A DNA stretch of 34,247 nt from Myxococcaceae bacterium. GTDB taxonomy: Bacteria > Myxococcota > Myxococcia > Myxococcales > Myxococcaceae. Under the pieces are notes generated by a model. It saw only the letters and a list, made by a program, of their open reading frames with translations, was not told where the DNA came from and did not search any database. The DNA is taken from the NCBI GenBank assembly GCA_019694595.1, contig JAIBBQ010000054.1, positions 1 to 34,247 on the forward strand, read 5' to 3'. Each line of letters starts with the position of its first letter. The first letter of the stretch is position 1. Of the stretch, positions 7,069 through 16,527 are shown piece after piece. A program made the translations under genes and the position numbers.

Positions 7069-7629
7069 TCAGCCCGGGTGCCACTTGATGTTGCAGCCGA
7101 TGCTGGCGCGCTGCTCCGGCGCGGGCGCCTTGCCGGCGAGCACCTGGTCGAGCGCGGCCCCGAGGTCCTTGCCCGTCACCGGCACGCCGTTGCTCGGGCG
7201 GGAGTCGTCGAACTGGCCGCGGTAGGCGAGCGAGCGCCGGGCGTCGAAGAGGAAGAGGTCGGGCGTGCACACCGCCTGGAAGGCCCTGGCCACGTCCTGG
7301 GTCTCGTCGAAGAGGAAGGGGAAGCGCCAGCCTTCCTTCTGCGCCAGTGACTTCATGTGCTCCGGCCCGTCCTGCGGGTGGGTGCGCGTGGAGTTGGCGT
7401 TGATGGCCACCACGGACAGGCCCGAGTCGACCGCCCGGTGCGCCAGCGCGACCAGCTGCTGCCGGATGTGGATGACGTAGGGGCAGTGGTTGCAGATGAA
7501 CATCACCAGCACGCCCTTGGGACCGGTGAGCCCTGAGGATGCGACGGGCTTGCCCGTCACCGCGTCGGGCAGCGTGAAGGGCGGCAGGGCGGTGCCGAGG
7601 GGGAGCATGGTGGAGGGGGTGGCAGCCAT
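7069..7629 (-). CDS. AhpC/TSA-type thioredoxin-like redoxin
   Basis: 186 residues. The fold signature is PLGTALPPFTLPDAVTG followed by GVLVMFICNHCPYV, with a CxxC pair (Cys46, Cys49) at the start of the first helix, then VVAINANS and a PFLFDETQDVARAF segment typical of peroxiredoxin/redoxin proteins. CNHCPY-type proteins form a distinct thioredoxin-like group whose substrates are not well defined; thiol oxidoreductase or peroxidase activity is a family inference. The start was placed at the ATG at 7629 because upstream codons to 7743 encode a basic, Cys-containing stretch unlike the family. No signal peptide is visible from this start, so it is probably cytoplasmic. Confidence 0.82.
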   Translation of the reverse strand: MAATPSTMLPLGTALPPFTLPDAVTGKPVASSGLTGPKGVLVMFICNHCPYVIHIRQQLVALAHRAVDSGLSVVAINANSTRTHPQDGPEHMKSLAQKEGWRFPFLFDETQDVARAFQAVCTPDLFLFDARRSLAYRGQFDDSRPSNGVPVTGKDLGAALDQVLAGKAPAPEQRASIGCNIKWHPG

Positions 7630-7871
7630 GCTCCGGGTGTAGCGCGCAGCCGGGCCTCGCGCATCTCGGCTCGGTGAGCGGCGAATCGGGTCGTCCACGA
7701 CTCCGGGCCTCTCGGTGCAGCAACCTGCATCGCATGACTTCAACGCCTGGCCTCGATCCGACGCCTCCTCACGCTGACCTGTCCGGGAATCGGCAGGAAT
7801 GTCCGAGAAGGCGTCGGCCCCAGACAGCGGGTGACCTCATTGGCGGCAGGGTACTCACGCACTCGGTCGAC
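7630..7871. other. Gene-free stretch before the tandem array, with a spaced direct repeat
   Basis: About 240 bases with no gene I can support. It should hold the redoxin promoter. TGTCCG followed by a GAA-containing word occurs twice, at 7780 and 7800, exactly 20 bases apart, as a regulator dimer site might. GGTGACC (7830-7836) and GGTCACC (7873-7879) form an inverted repeat reaching the first array unit, and GGTACTC (7850-7856) is complementary to GAGTACC (7881-7887) in the array edge. Confidence 0.35.
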
Positions 7872-8415
7872 CCGGTCACCGAGTACCTGGGTCGACCGAG
7901 TACCTGGGTCGACCGAGTACCTGGGTCGACCGAGTACCTGGGTCGACCGAGTACCTGGGTCGACCGGGTGCCTGGGTCGGCCCGGTTCCTGGGTCGTCCC
8001 GGTGCGTACGTCGACCGGGTGCCTGGGTCGACCGGGTGCCTGGGTCGACCGGGTGCGTGGGTCGACCAGGTGCCTGGGTCGACCAGGTGCCTGGGTCGAC
8101 CGGGTGCGTGGGTCGACCGGGTGCGTGGGTCGACCGGGTGCCTGGGTCGACCGGGTGCCTGGGTCGGCCCGGTTCCTGGGTCGTCCCGGTGCGTACGTCG
8201 ACCGGGTGCCTGGGTCGACCGGGGGCCTGGGTCGACCGGGGGCGTGGGTCGACCAGGTGCGTGGGTCGACCAGGTGCCTGGGTCGACCGGGTGCGTGGGT
8301 CGACCGGGTGCGTGGGTCGACCGGGTGCGTGGGTCGACCGAGTGCGTGGGTCGACCATGTGCCTGGGTCGACTGGGTGCCTGGGTCGACCGGGTGCGTGG
8401 GTCGACCGGGTGCGT
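7872..8415. repeat. 17-bp tandem repeat array, about 32 units
   Basis: Thirty-one units of 17 bp run without a single insertion or deletion from 7889 to 8415, preceded by one degenerate unit (7872-7888). The first four full units are identical (GGGTCGACCGAGTACCT); most others are variants of GGGTCGACCGGGTGCCT or end in GCGT. The hexamer GTCGAC is intact in 27 of the 31. Units 5-15 (7957-8143) and 16-26 (8144-8330) form a 187-bp internal duplication: both copies carry the same rare trio (GGGTCGGCC, GGGTCGTCC and ACGTCGACC units) and differ at only a few positions. Because 17 is not a multiple of three and no frame contains a stop, reading frames are open across the array on both strands; this is a by-product and I do not call a gene. 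Confidence 0.95.
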
Positions 8416-8456
8416 GGGTACCAGCGGAAATTGCCGGCCCTGGCGCCTGCTCGACA

Positions 8457-8885
8457 TCAGGGGGGCAGCTGCACGAGGCCGCGGGAGTCGAGCGGCCAGA
8501 ACGGGTTGTGGGCGACCTCCCATGGGTACCCATCCGGATCCGCGAAGTAGCCCGAGTAGCCGCCCCAGAACGTCTCGTGCGCCGCCTTCAAGATGGCGCC
8601 GCCTGCAGTGCGGGCCTCCTCGAGCACTGCATCGACCTCGGCGCGTGAGCCCACGTTGTGCGCCAGGGTGATGCCCCCGAAACCCCGCCCCTCCGCGGGG
8701 AGCTGCGCATCTGCAGCGAGCGCCTCGCGACCGAAGAGCGCGAGCACCACGCCCCCCGCATCGATGAAGGTGACGTGCTCGTTCCCCGCGCTCGACGCGG
8801 GCCACCCGAGGCCCTGAAGGTAGAACTTCCGCGACGCCGCCAGGTCCTTCACGCCCAGCGTCACCACCGTCAGCCTTGGCTTCAC
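8457..8885 (-). CDS. VOC (glyoxalase/bleomycin resistance) family protein
   Basis: 142 residues from a GTG start preceded by a GGAAGAG ribosome-binding site. The vicinal-oxygen-chelate pattern is seen in VVTLGVKDLAASRKFYLQGL near the N-terminus, HVTFIDAGGVVLALF, and the C-terminal YFADPDGYPWEVAHNPFWPL, in which the Glu is the usual metal ligand. Members include lyases, dioxygenases and resistance proteins; the substrate cannot be predicted here. The gene starts 9 bases after the RNase Z stop and is probably cotranscribed with it. Its 3' end lies about 40 bases from the tandem array. Confidence 0.85.
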   Translation of the reverse strand: MKPRLTVVTLGVKDLAASRKFYLQGLGWPASSAGNEHVTFIDAGGVVLALFGREALAADAQLPAEGRGFGGITLAHNVGSRAEVDAVLEEARTAGGAILKAAHETFWGGYSGYFADPDGYPWEVAHNPFWPLDSRGLVQLPP

Positions 8886-8894
8886 GGGCTCTTC

Positions 8895-9818
8895 CTACTC
8901 CCTGACCGGCAGCTCGAAGCTCAGCCCGTCGAACGCCACCTCGCACTGACCGCTGAAGCTCTCCTTCGCCTGCTCGAGCAGCAGCTTGGGGTTGGTGTCG
9001 TGTCGGGACGAGAGGTGCGTCAACACCAGCCGCCGCGCACCGCAGTCGCGGGCCACCCCGCCCGCTTCCCGCGCGGTCGAGTGCCTCGTCTCCAGCGCCC
9101 GCTCCTGCTCGTCGTCGCTGAAGGTCGCCTCGTGCACCAGGAGGTCGCAGCCCTTGGCCGCCTCGATGAGCTGCGCGCAGGGCCGCGTGTCTCCGGAGAT
9201 GACGATCTTCCGGCCGGGCCGCGACGTGCCGAGCACCTCGCCGGGCTGAACCACCGTGCCGCCAGGCAACGTCACCGCCTCACCGCGCTGGAGCCGACCG
9301 AAGTCGGGCCCGGGCGGTACCCCGAGCGACTTCGCCTTCTCGAGGTCGAACCGCCCCGGCCGCATCGGCTCCTCGATGCAGTACCCGAGCGCGGCGACCC
9401 GGTGGTCCACGCGCACCGCCCGCACCTGGTAGCTGCCGCGGTCGAGCACCTCTCCGCCCTTGAGCTCGTGGACCTCAACCGGGAAGGAGAGCTTCTCGAT
9501 GCCCAGGTGAATCGCGTTGTCGAGCAGCTTGCGACCGGGAGGCGGACCGTAGAGCTTGAGCGGCGTCTCCCGGCCTCCCATGCCCAGCGTGCGCAGGAAA
9601 CCGATGATTCCCAGGTAGTGGTCGGCGTGGAAGTGGGTGAAGAACACCGCGTCGACGGCGAAGCCGGTGCCGAAGCGGATCATCTGCCGCTGTGAGCCTT
9701 CGCCACAATCGAACAGCAAGAGGTCGCTGTCGGCCTTCACCGCGAGGCCGGACACGTTGCGGTGCAGCGTGGGCGCAGCCGCCGACGTTCCGAGGAACGT
9801 CAACCGCACGATGGACAT
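8895..9818 (-). CDS. rnz: Ribonuclease Z (tRNA 3'-processing endonuclease)
   Basis: Metallo-beta-lactamase-fold endonuclease that removes 3' trailers from tRNA precursors. The product from ATG 9818 is 307 residues, normal for the short (ElaC-like) form. Motifs: LTFLGTSAAAPTLHRN at the N-terminus, THFHADHYLGI (residues 61-71, the HxHxDH zinc motif), GYCIEE, ISGDTRPC, LLVHEATF and VLTHLSSRHD near the C-terminus, which together complete the two-zinc site. An upstream in-frame ATG at 9872 adds 18 residues absent from the family. It sits upstream of the VOC gene in a likely two-gene unit. Assignment is firm. Confidence 0.95.
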   Translation of the reverse strand: MSIVRLTFLGTSAAAPTLHRNVSGLAVKADSDLLLFDCGEGSQRQMIRFGTGFAVDAVFFTHFHADHYLGIIGFLRTLGMGGRETPLKLYGPPPGRKLLDNAIHLGIEKLSFPVEVHELKGGEVLDRGSYQVRAVRVDHRVAALGYCIEEPMRPGRFDLEKAKSLGVPPGPDFGRLQRGEAVTLPGGTVVQPGEVLGTSRPGRKIVISGDTRPCAQLIEAAKGCDLLVHEATFSDDEQERALETRHSTAREAGGVARDCGARRLVLTHLSSRHDTNPKLLLEQAKESFSGQCEVAFDGLSFELPVRE

Positions 9819-9878
9819 GCCGTTCGCGCTCACGAGGCGCGCCGCCTTAGCACCAAGCCTCGCACTCCACACGCACCA

Positions 9879-9910
9879 CGCCCCCGCTTCCGAGGTCGGA
9901 GGCGAGGGCG
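9879..9910. terminator. Hairpin between hppA and rnz, possible terminator
   Basis: Arms CGCCC (9879-9883) with GGGCG (9906-9910) and CGCTTCCG (9885-9892) with CGGAGGCG (9897-9904) pair with one mismatch and one wobble, leaving a four-base loop. Located just downstream of the pyrophosphatase stop in the direction of transcription. There is no T-tract, so termination is plausible rather than shown. Confidence 0.4.
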
Positions 9911-9948
9911 CGGGGCACTGCGCATGCTCTAGAGACGCAGCTGCGGCG

Positions 9949-12459
<2,511 letters not shown>

Positions 12460-12626
12460 GTTCAGGAGGTCCTTTGGGGCTTGCGAAACGCGCGCGGCGC
12501 ATACCACGGCGCGTCAATAGTCCCAAACCAAGAAAGCGGCGTGCCCCGATCAGCCCCGGAGGCCCCCCCGATTCGTGGCTTGGCTTTGGATCGCGGCGGG
12601 CGAACCGGTTAGGAGAACCCGGAAGG
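12460..12626. promoter_or_regulatory. Divergent promoter region hppA / AarF-type kinase
   Basis: 167 bases separate the two divergent starts. On the kinase side, AGGAG at 12611-12615 and GGAAGG directly before the ATG are candidate ribosome-binding sites, and the palindrome AACCGGTT lies at 12603-12610. A TTGACG word on the minus strand (12517-12512) resembles a -35 box, but no -10 box lies at normal spacing. Nothing else is recognised. Confidence 0.35.
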
Positions 12627-13949
12627 ATGCCTGACGAGCGGTACAAGCCCACCACGGGGCGTTTCGCGCGGTTCACCAAGCTCGCCGGGCTGGGCGCCCG
12701 CCTGTCGACCGAGGTGGTGGGCAAGGGCGTCAAGGCCTTGCGGGGCAAGAGCGAAGGCCTGCTGGGGGCCGGGGCCGCCGAGAAGCTGGTCGCCACGCTG
12801 GGCGACATGAAGGGCCTGGCGATGAAGCTGGGCCAGGCGATGAGCATGGATCCCGATCTGCTCACCCCCGAGGTGCGCAAGGTCGTCTCCCGCTTGCAGA
12901 ACCAGGCGCCCCCCATGCCCTGGTCGACCGTGCGCGAGGTGGTGACCGCCGAGCTCGGCGCGCCCCCGGAGGAATGCTTCGCCTCGTTCGAGCAGACGCC
13001 GCTCGCCTCCGCTTCCCTGGGCCAGGTCCACGGCGCCGTCACCCGGGACGGGCTCGAGGTGGCGGTGAAGGTGCAGTACCCCGGCATCGACGAGGCGCTC
13101 CACTCCGACCTCGACAACCTGGGGAGCATGGCCAAGGTCGTCGGGCGCACCATGGGCCTGTCGGAGATGAAGGCGTACTGGAACGAGCTGCGCGGCGAGC
13201 TGCTCAAGGAGCTCAACTACGTCGAGGAAGGCGAACGCGCCGAGGCCTTCGCGCGCGCTGCAGCGCCGCTGCCGAAGCTCGTGGTGCCCAGGGTCGTCGC
13301 CTCGCTCACCAGCGAGAAGGTGCTCACCCTGGAGCGCCTGCGCGGCCCCACGCTCAAGGAGCTGCTCAACAAGGTCTCCGAGGTGCCACACGACGAGCGC
13401 CTGCGCCTGTCGGGCCTGCTGATCCACGCGCTGTGGGGCCCTTTCCTCGCGAGCGGCGTGATGCACGCCGACCCGCACCCGGGGAACTTCCTCGTGTTGA
13501 GCGACGGGCGGCTCGGGGTGCTCGACTACGGGAGCATCAAGCGGGTGAGCCGCCGCTTCCACGACGCCAACCGCCGCCTGTACCTCTCGCTCCAGGGCCG
13601 CGAGAAGGTCGACGTGTGGGATCTCACCCTGCAGTCGGGCTTCACCGTGGAGCCCGAGCACCTCGAGGAGGCCCGCCGCTTCGTCGACGAGACGGTGCGG
13701 CTCGCCACCCGCCCGGTGATCTCCCGCGACTTCGACTACGGGGAAGGCAGCCTCAACCGCGAGCTGCGAAACCACTTCCTCAAGAGCCCGATGATGCTCA
13801 CCAAGCTGCGCCCGCCGCCGGAAGCCATGATGTTCTTCCGTGCCTTGGGCGGGCTGGTCCAGAACAGCCAGGCGCTCGGCGCCCGGGGCGACTTCCAGGG
13901 CTTCTACGAGGCGCTCTTGCCGCTGGCCGAGAAGCCGCTGCCGCCCTGA
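12627..13949 (+). CDS. AarF/UbiB/ABC1-family atypical kinase
   Basis: 440 residues. The family has a protein-kinase-like fold and supports isoprenoid-quinone biosynthesis or lipid handling; the true substrate is often unknown. Visible motifs: [10 protein letters not shown] (the KxGQ motif that covers the active site in this family), ASASLGQVH (Ala-rich loop in place of the kinase Gly-rich loop), VAVKVQYPG (nucleotide-binding Lys), [21 protein letters not shown] around residue 280 and VLDYGSI near residue 298, where LDFG is usual. The start is chosen at ATG 12627 for its ribosome-binding site and because the upstream open frame is basic and unlike the family. No other quinone gene is nearby. 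Confidence 0.9.
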   Translation: MPDERYKPTTGRFARFTKLAGLGARLSTEVVGKGVKALRGKSEGLLGAGAAEKLVATLGDMKGLAMKLGQAMSMDPDLLTPEVRKVVSRLQNQAPPMPWSTVREVVTAELGAPPEECFASFEQTPLASASLGQVHGAVTRDGLEVAVKVQYPGIDEALHSDLDNLGSMAKVVGRTMGLSEMKAYWNELRGELLKELNYVEEGERAEAFARAAAPLPKLVVPRVVASLTSEKVLTLERLRGPTLKELLNKVSEVPHDERLRLSGLLIHALWGPFLASGVMHADPHPGNFLVLSDGRLGVLDYGSIKRVSRRFHDANRRLYLSLQGREKVDVWDLTLQSGFTVEPEHLEEARRFVDETVRLATRPVISRDFDYGEGSLNRELRNHFLKSPMMLTKLRPPPEAMMFFRALGGLVQNSQALGARGDFQGFYEALLPLAEKPLPP

Positions 13950-13996
13950 CGGCTTCACGTTTGAAGGGCCCGCGCTTTGGGCTACACACCCGGCCC

Positions 13997-14890
13997 ATGT
14001 CCGAAGATGCCGCGGTCATCGACGAGGTGGTGGAACGGGTTCGCCGCCGCCTCCAGGCCTTCCAGGCCGGCACCGAGCAGCCCTGCACCCCCGCGCCCAA
14101 GAAGGCCGAGTCGGGCGAGGCGTGCGCCGACAGCTGCTTCGCGTGCCCCAACGTCGACAGCTGCGGCACGGTGGGCGCCATCCGCACCGGCGTCTCGCGG
14201 ATCAGCCCCGACCGGATCCGCACGTCTCAGGACATCGCCCCCTTCATCGACCACACCCTGCTCAAGCCCGAGGCCACCAAGGACGAGGTGCTCAAGCTCT
14301 GCGAGGAGGCGAAGAAGTACGGCTTCGCCACCGTCTGCGTGAACTCGAGCAACGTGGGCACCGCGGCGCGCGCGCTGTCGGGCACCAAGGTGCTCCCCAT
14401 CGCGGTGGTCGGCTTCCCCCTGGGCGCCGCGATGCCGTCGGCCAAGGCCTTCGAGACCCGCGAGGCGATTCGCTGCGGCGCCAAGGAAATCGACACCGTC
14501 ATCAACATCGGTGCACTCAAGGCGAAGGACTACGCGCTGGTGCTCAAGGACCTGGCGATGACCGTCGCCGCGGCCGGCCGGGTGCCGGTGAAGGTCATCC
14601 TCGAGACTTCGCAGCTGTCGCTCGAAGAGAAGATCGTCGGCTGCGCGCTGTCCAAGGCGGCGGGCGCGGCCTTCGTGAAGACCTCCACCGGCTTCTCCAC
14701 CGGCGGTGCCACCACCGAGGACGTGGCGCTGATGCGCAAGGTGGTGGGCGAGGACGTGGGCGTGAAGGCCTCGGGCGGCGTGCGCTCGCAGGACGACGCG
14801 ATGAAGATGATCGCCGCCGGCGCCAACCGCCTCGGCGCCTCCGCGTCCATCGCCATCGTCACCGGCGGGACTTCCACCGCCAAGTACTAG
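13997..14890 (+). CDS. deoC: Deoxyribose-phosphate aldolase with Cys-rich N-terminal extension
   Basis: 297 residues. Residues ~76-297 are a full class [54 protein letters not shown] (acid-base Asp), [15 protein letters not shown] with Lys228 as the Schiff-base lysine, and VKASGGVRS with Lys257. It splits 2-deoxyribose-5-phosphate into acetaldehyde and glyceraldehyde-3-phosphate. The N-terminal ~75 residues are not part of the aldolase and hold five cysteines (30, 43, 47, 50 and 56) in the order C-x12-C-x3-C-x2-C-x5-C; a zinc or iron-sulfur site is possible. The frame runs through without interruption, so this is one polypeptide. It is followed after three bases by the DksA-like gene. Confidence 0.93.
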   Translation: MSEDAAVIDEVVERVRRRLQAFQAGTEQPCTPAPKKAESGEACADSCFACPNVDSCGTVGAIRTGVSRISPDRIRTSQDIAPFIDHTLLKPEATKDEVLKLCEEAKKYGFATVCVNSSNVGTAARALSGTKVLPIAVVGFPLGAAMPSAKAFETREAIRCGAKEIDTVINIGALKAKDYALVLKDLAMTVAAAGRVPVKVILETSQLSLEEKIVGCALSKAAGAAFVKTSTGFSTGGATTEDVALMRKVVGEDVGVKASGGVRSQDDAMKMIAAGANRLGASASIAIVTGGTSTAKY

Positions 14891-14893
14891 CCC

Positions 14894-15286
14894 GTGACGC
14901 CGAAGGACCGCGCCGCGCTGCAGAAGTCCCTGCGCTCGAGCCTGGAAGCGCTGCGCGCCAAGGCGCGCCCGGAGATCGAGAAGAACCGCACCGACGAGGC
15001 GCGCGCCGGCGGCGACGACGACGCCCAGCCCTTCGTCGAGATGGGGCAGGCCATCGCCTCCGCGCGCAACAAGCACGACGCGCAGACGGCCGAGCGCATG
15101 GCGCAGGCGCTCTCGAAGCTGGCCAACGACCCCGACGGCTTCGGCGACTGCGCCGAGTGCGGCGAGCCCATCGCGCTCAAGCGGCTGCAGGCGATGCCCT
15201 GGGCGCAGTACTGCGTCGGCTGCCAGGCGAAGAAAGACGGCCCGCGCGGCGGCCCCACGCGCCGCAAGGTCACCGACTACACGTGA
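14894..15286 (+). CDS. TraR/DksA-type zinc-finger protein
   Basis: 130 residues from a GTG start three bases after the deoC stop. The C-terminal zinc finger is complete: CAEC (Cys86, Cys89) and CVGC (Cys107, Cys110), with GEPIALKRLQAMPWAQY between them as in DksA/TraR proteins. The N-terminal ~75 residues are charged and helical and could form the coiled coil that enters the RNA polymerase secondary channel; the DxxDxA tip motif of true DksA is not obvious (the tip region reads GGDDDAQPF). It could therefore be a DksA-like regulator of stringent-type transcription or a related zinc-finger protein with another partner. Its stop overlaps the next start as GTGA. Confidence 0.85.
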   Translation: MTPKDRAALQKSLRSSLEALRAKARPEIEKNRTDEARAGGDDDAQPFVEMGQAIASARNKHDAQTAERMAQALSKLANDPDGFGDCAECGEPIALKRLQAMPWAQYCVGCQAKKDGPRGGPTRRKVTDYT

Positions 15287-16527
15287 GCCTCGCCGCAGCC
15301 CTGCTGGTCCTCGCTGCCGCGCCCGAGCGCGTGGAGCTCGTCTTCGGCGGCGACGTGATTCCCCACGACGCGGTGAAGGATGCGGCGCGGCTCCACCAGG
15401 GGCTCGACGACGAGCCGCTCACCGGGTGGACGCAGATTCTCGGGCCGCTCGCCGAGACCTTCCGGCGGGCCGACCTCGCGGTGGTGAACCTGGAGACTCC
15501 GCTCACCGACGACAAGCGGGCCCGGACGGCGGAGATGCTCTTCAACGCCCCGTCGGTGCTCGCCCGCGCGCTCAAGGCCTCGGGCGTGGGCCTGGCCACC
15601 TTCGCCAACAACCACTGCCTCGACCAGCACCGGCCCGGCATCGTGGAGACGCGCCGCCACCTCGACGAGGCCGGGCTCCTGTCCACCGGCGCCGACGCCG
15701 ACGAGGCGCGCGCCTGGCAGCCGCTCATCGTCGAGCGCGGCGGGCTGCGCCTGGGCTTCTTCGCCTTCACGCGGTTCCTCAACGACTTCCACAACGCGGC
15801 CGACCCCAGGGCGCCCCACGTGCCGCTGGTGCACTACGACAGCGACCCTGCTTCGGGCGGCATCGACGAGGCGGCGCTGCTGCCCCGGGTCCGCGCCGCG
15901 GCCGCGCAATGCGACGCGCTCATCGTCATTCCGCACTGGGGCGACGAGTACCAGCCGGAGCCCAAGCGGGTGGACCGACTCCTCGCCTGGAAGCTGGTCG
16001 AGGCCGGCGCGGCGGCGGTGGTGGGCCACCACCCGCACGTGGTGCAGCCGATGGAGACGGTGGTCCGCGCCGACGGCTCCGAGGCGGTCGTCGCGTATTC
16101 CCTGGGGAACCTGGTCTCGAACCAGGACTCCGACCGCCCGCGCAGCCCCAAGCGCGACGGCCTGTTGCTGCGCCTGGTGCTGGAGCGCCCCGCGCCCGGC
16201 GCGCCGGTGCGGGTGCAGCACGCGTTGCCGATGCCGGTGTGGACCGACCACGCCGGCACGCTCAAGCGCGACCGCCGGGTGCAGGCGCTGGTGCTCGACG
16301 ACGAGCTCGCCGCGCTCGACGAGCGGCTCCACCGGCTGGAGCCGTACGCGGACAAGGTGAGCGCGGCCGAGAAGATGGTCCTCACCGCCCGCCGCGCGCT
16401 CTTCGTGGAGCGCCGGGCGCAGGTGCTGGAGCGGCTGCCGCTCGAGTTCCACCCGCCGGGCTTCGTGGCCTCGACCTCGCCCCCGCCGGTGACAGCCGCG
16501 TCCCAAGCTGCGACAACTGCCCCGTGA
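15283..16527 (+). CDS. CapA/PgsA-family metallophosphoesterase-fold protein, exported
   Basis: 414 residues from the GTG inside the GTGA overlap. A short hydrophobic N-terminus (SLAAALLVLAAAPE) looks like a signal peptide or anchor. The CapA fold is recognised by VFGGDVIPH, AVVNLETPLT, TFANNHCLDQ, IVIPHWGDEYQPEP, VVGHHPHVVQP and VAYSLGNLVSNQD, which together form the likely metal site. Family members take part in poly-gamma-glutamate synthesis or act as phosphoesterases; without CapB/CapC partners here, capsule synthesis is unlikely and an envelope phosphoesterase role is more plausible (inference). The C-terminal ~60 residues are helical and Ala/Pro-rich. The next gene begins in a second GTGA overlap. 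Confidence 0.85.
   Translation: MSLAAALLVLAAAPERVELVFGGDVIPHDAVKDAARLHQGLDDEPLTGWTQILGPLAETFRRADLAVVNLETPLTDDKRARTAEMLFNAPSVLARALKASGVGLATFANNHCLDQHRPGIVETRRHLDEAGLLSTGADADEARAWQPLIVERGGLRLGFFAFTRFLNDFHNAADPRAPHVPLVHYDSDPASGGIDEAALLPRVRAAAAQCDALIVIPHWGDEYQPEPKRVDRLLAWKLVEAGAAAVVGHHPHVVQPMETVVRADGSEAVVAYSLGNLVSNQDSDRPRSPKRDGLLLRLVLERPAPGAPVRVQHALPMPVWTDHAGTLKRDRRVQALVLDDELAALDERLHRLEPYADKVSAAEKMVLTARRALFVERRAQVLERLPLEFHPPGFVASTSPPPVTAASQAATTAP

Noticed and set aside
7872-8415. CRISPR array
   Set aside because: The unit is 17 bp, tandem and without unique spacers, and no cas gene is present.
7674-8648. Repeat protein encoded by the 17-bp array
   Set aside because: Open frames span the array in several frames on both strands, so openness carries no evidence of coding; no ribosome-binding site or domain supports any one of them.
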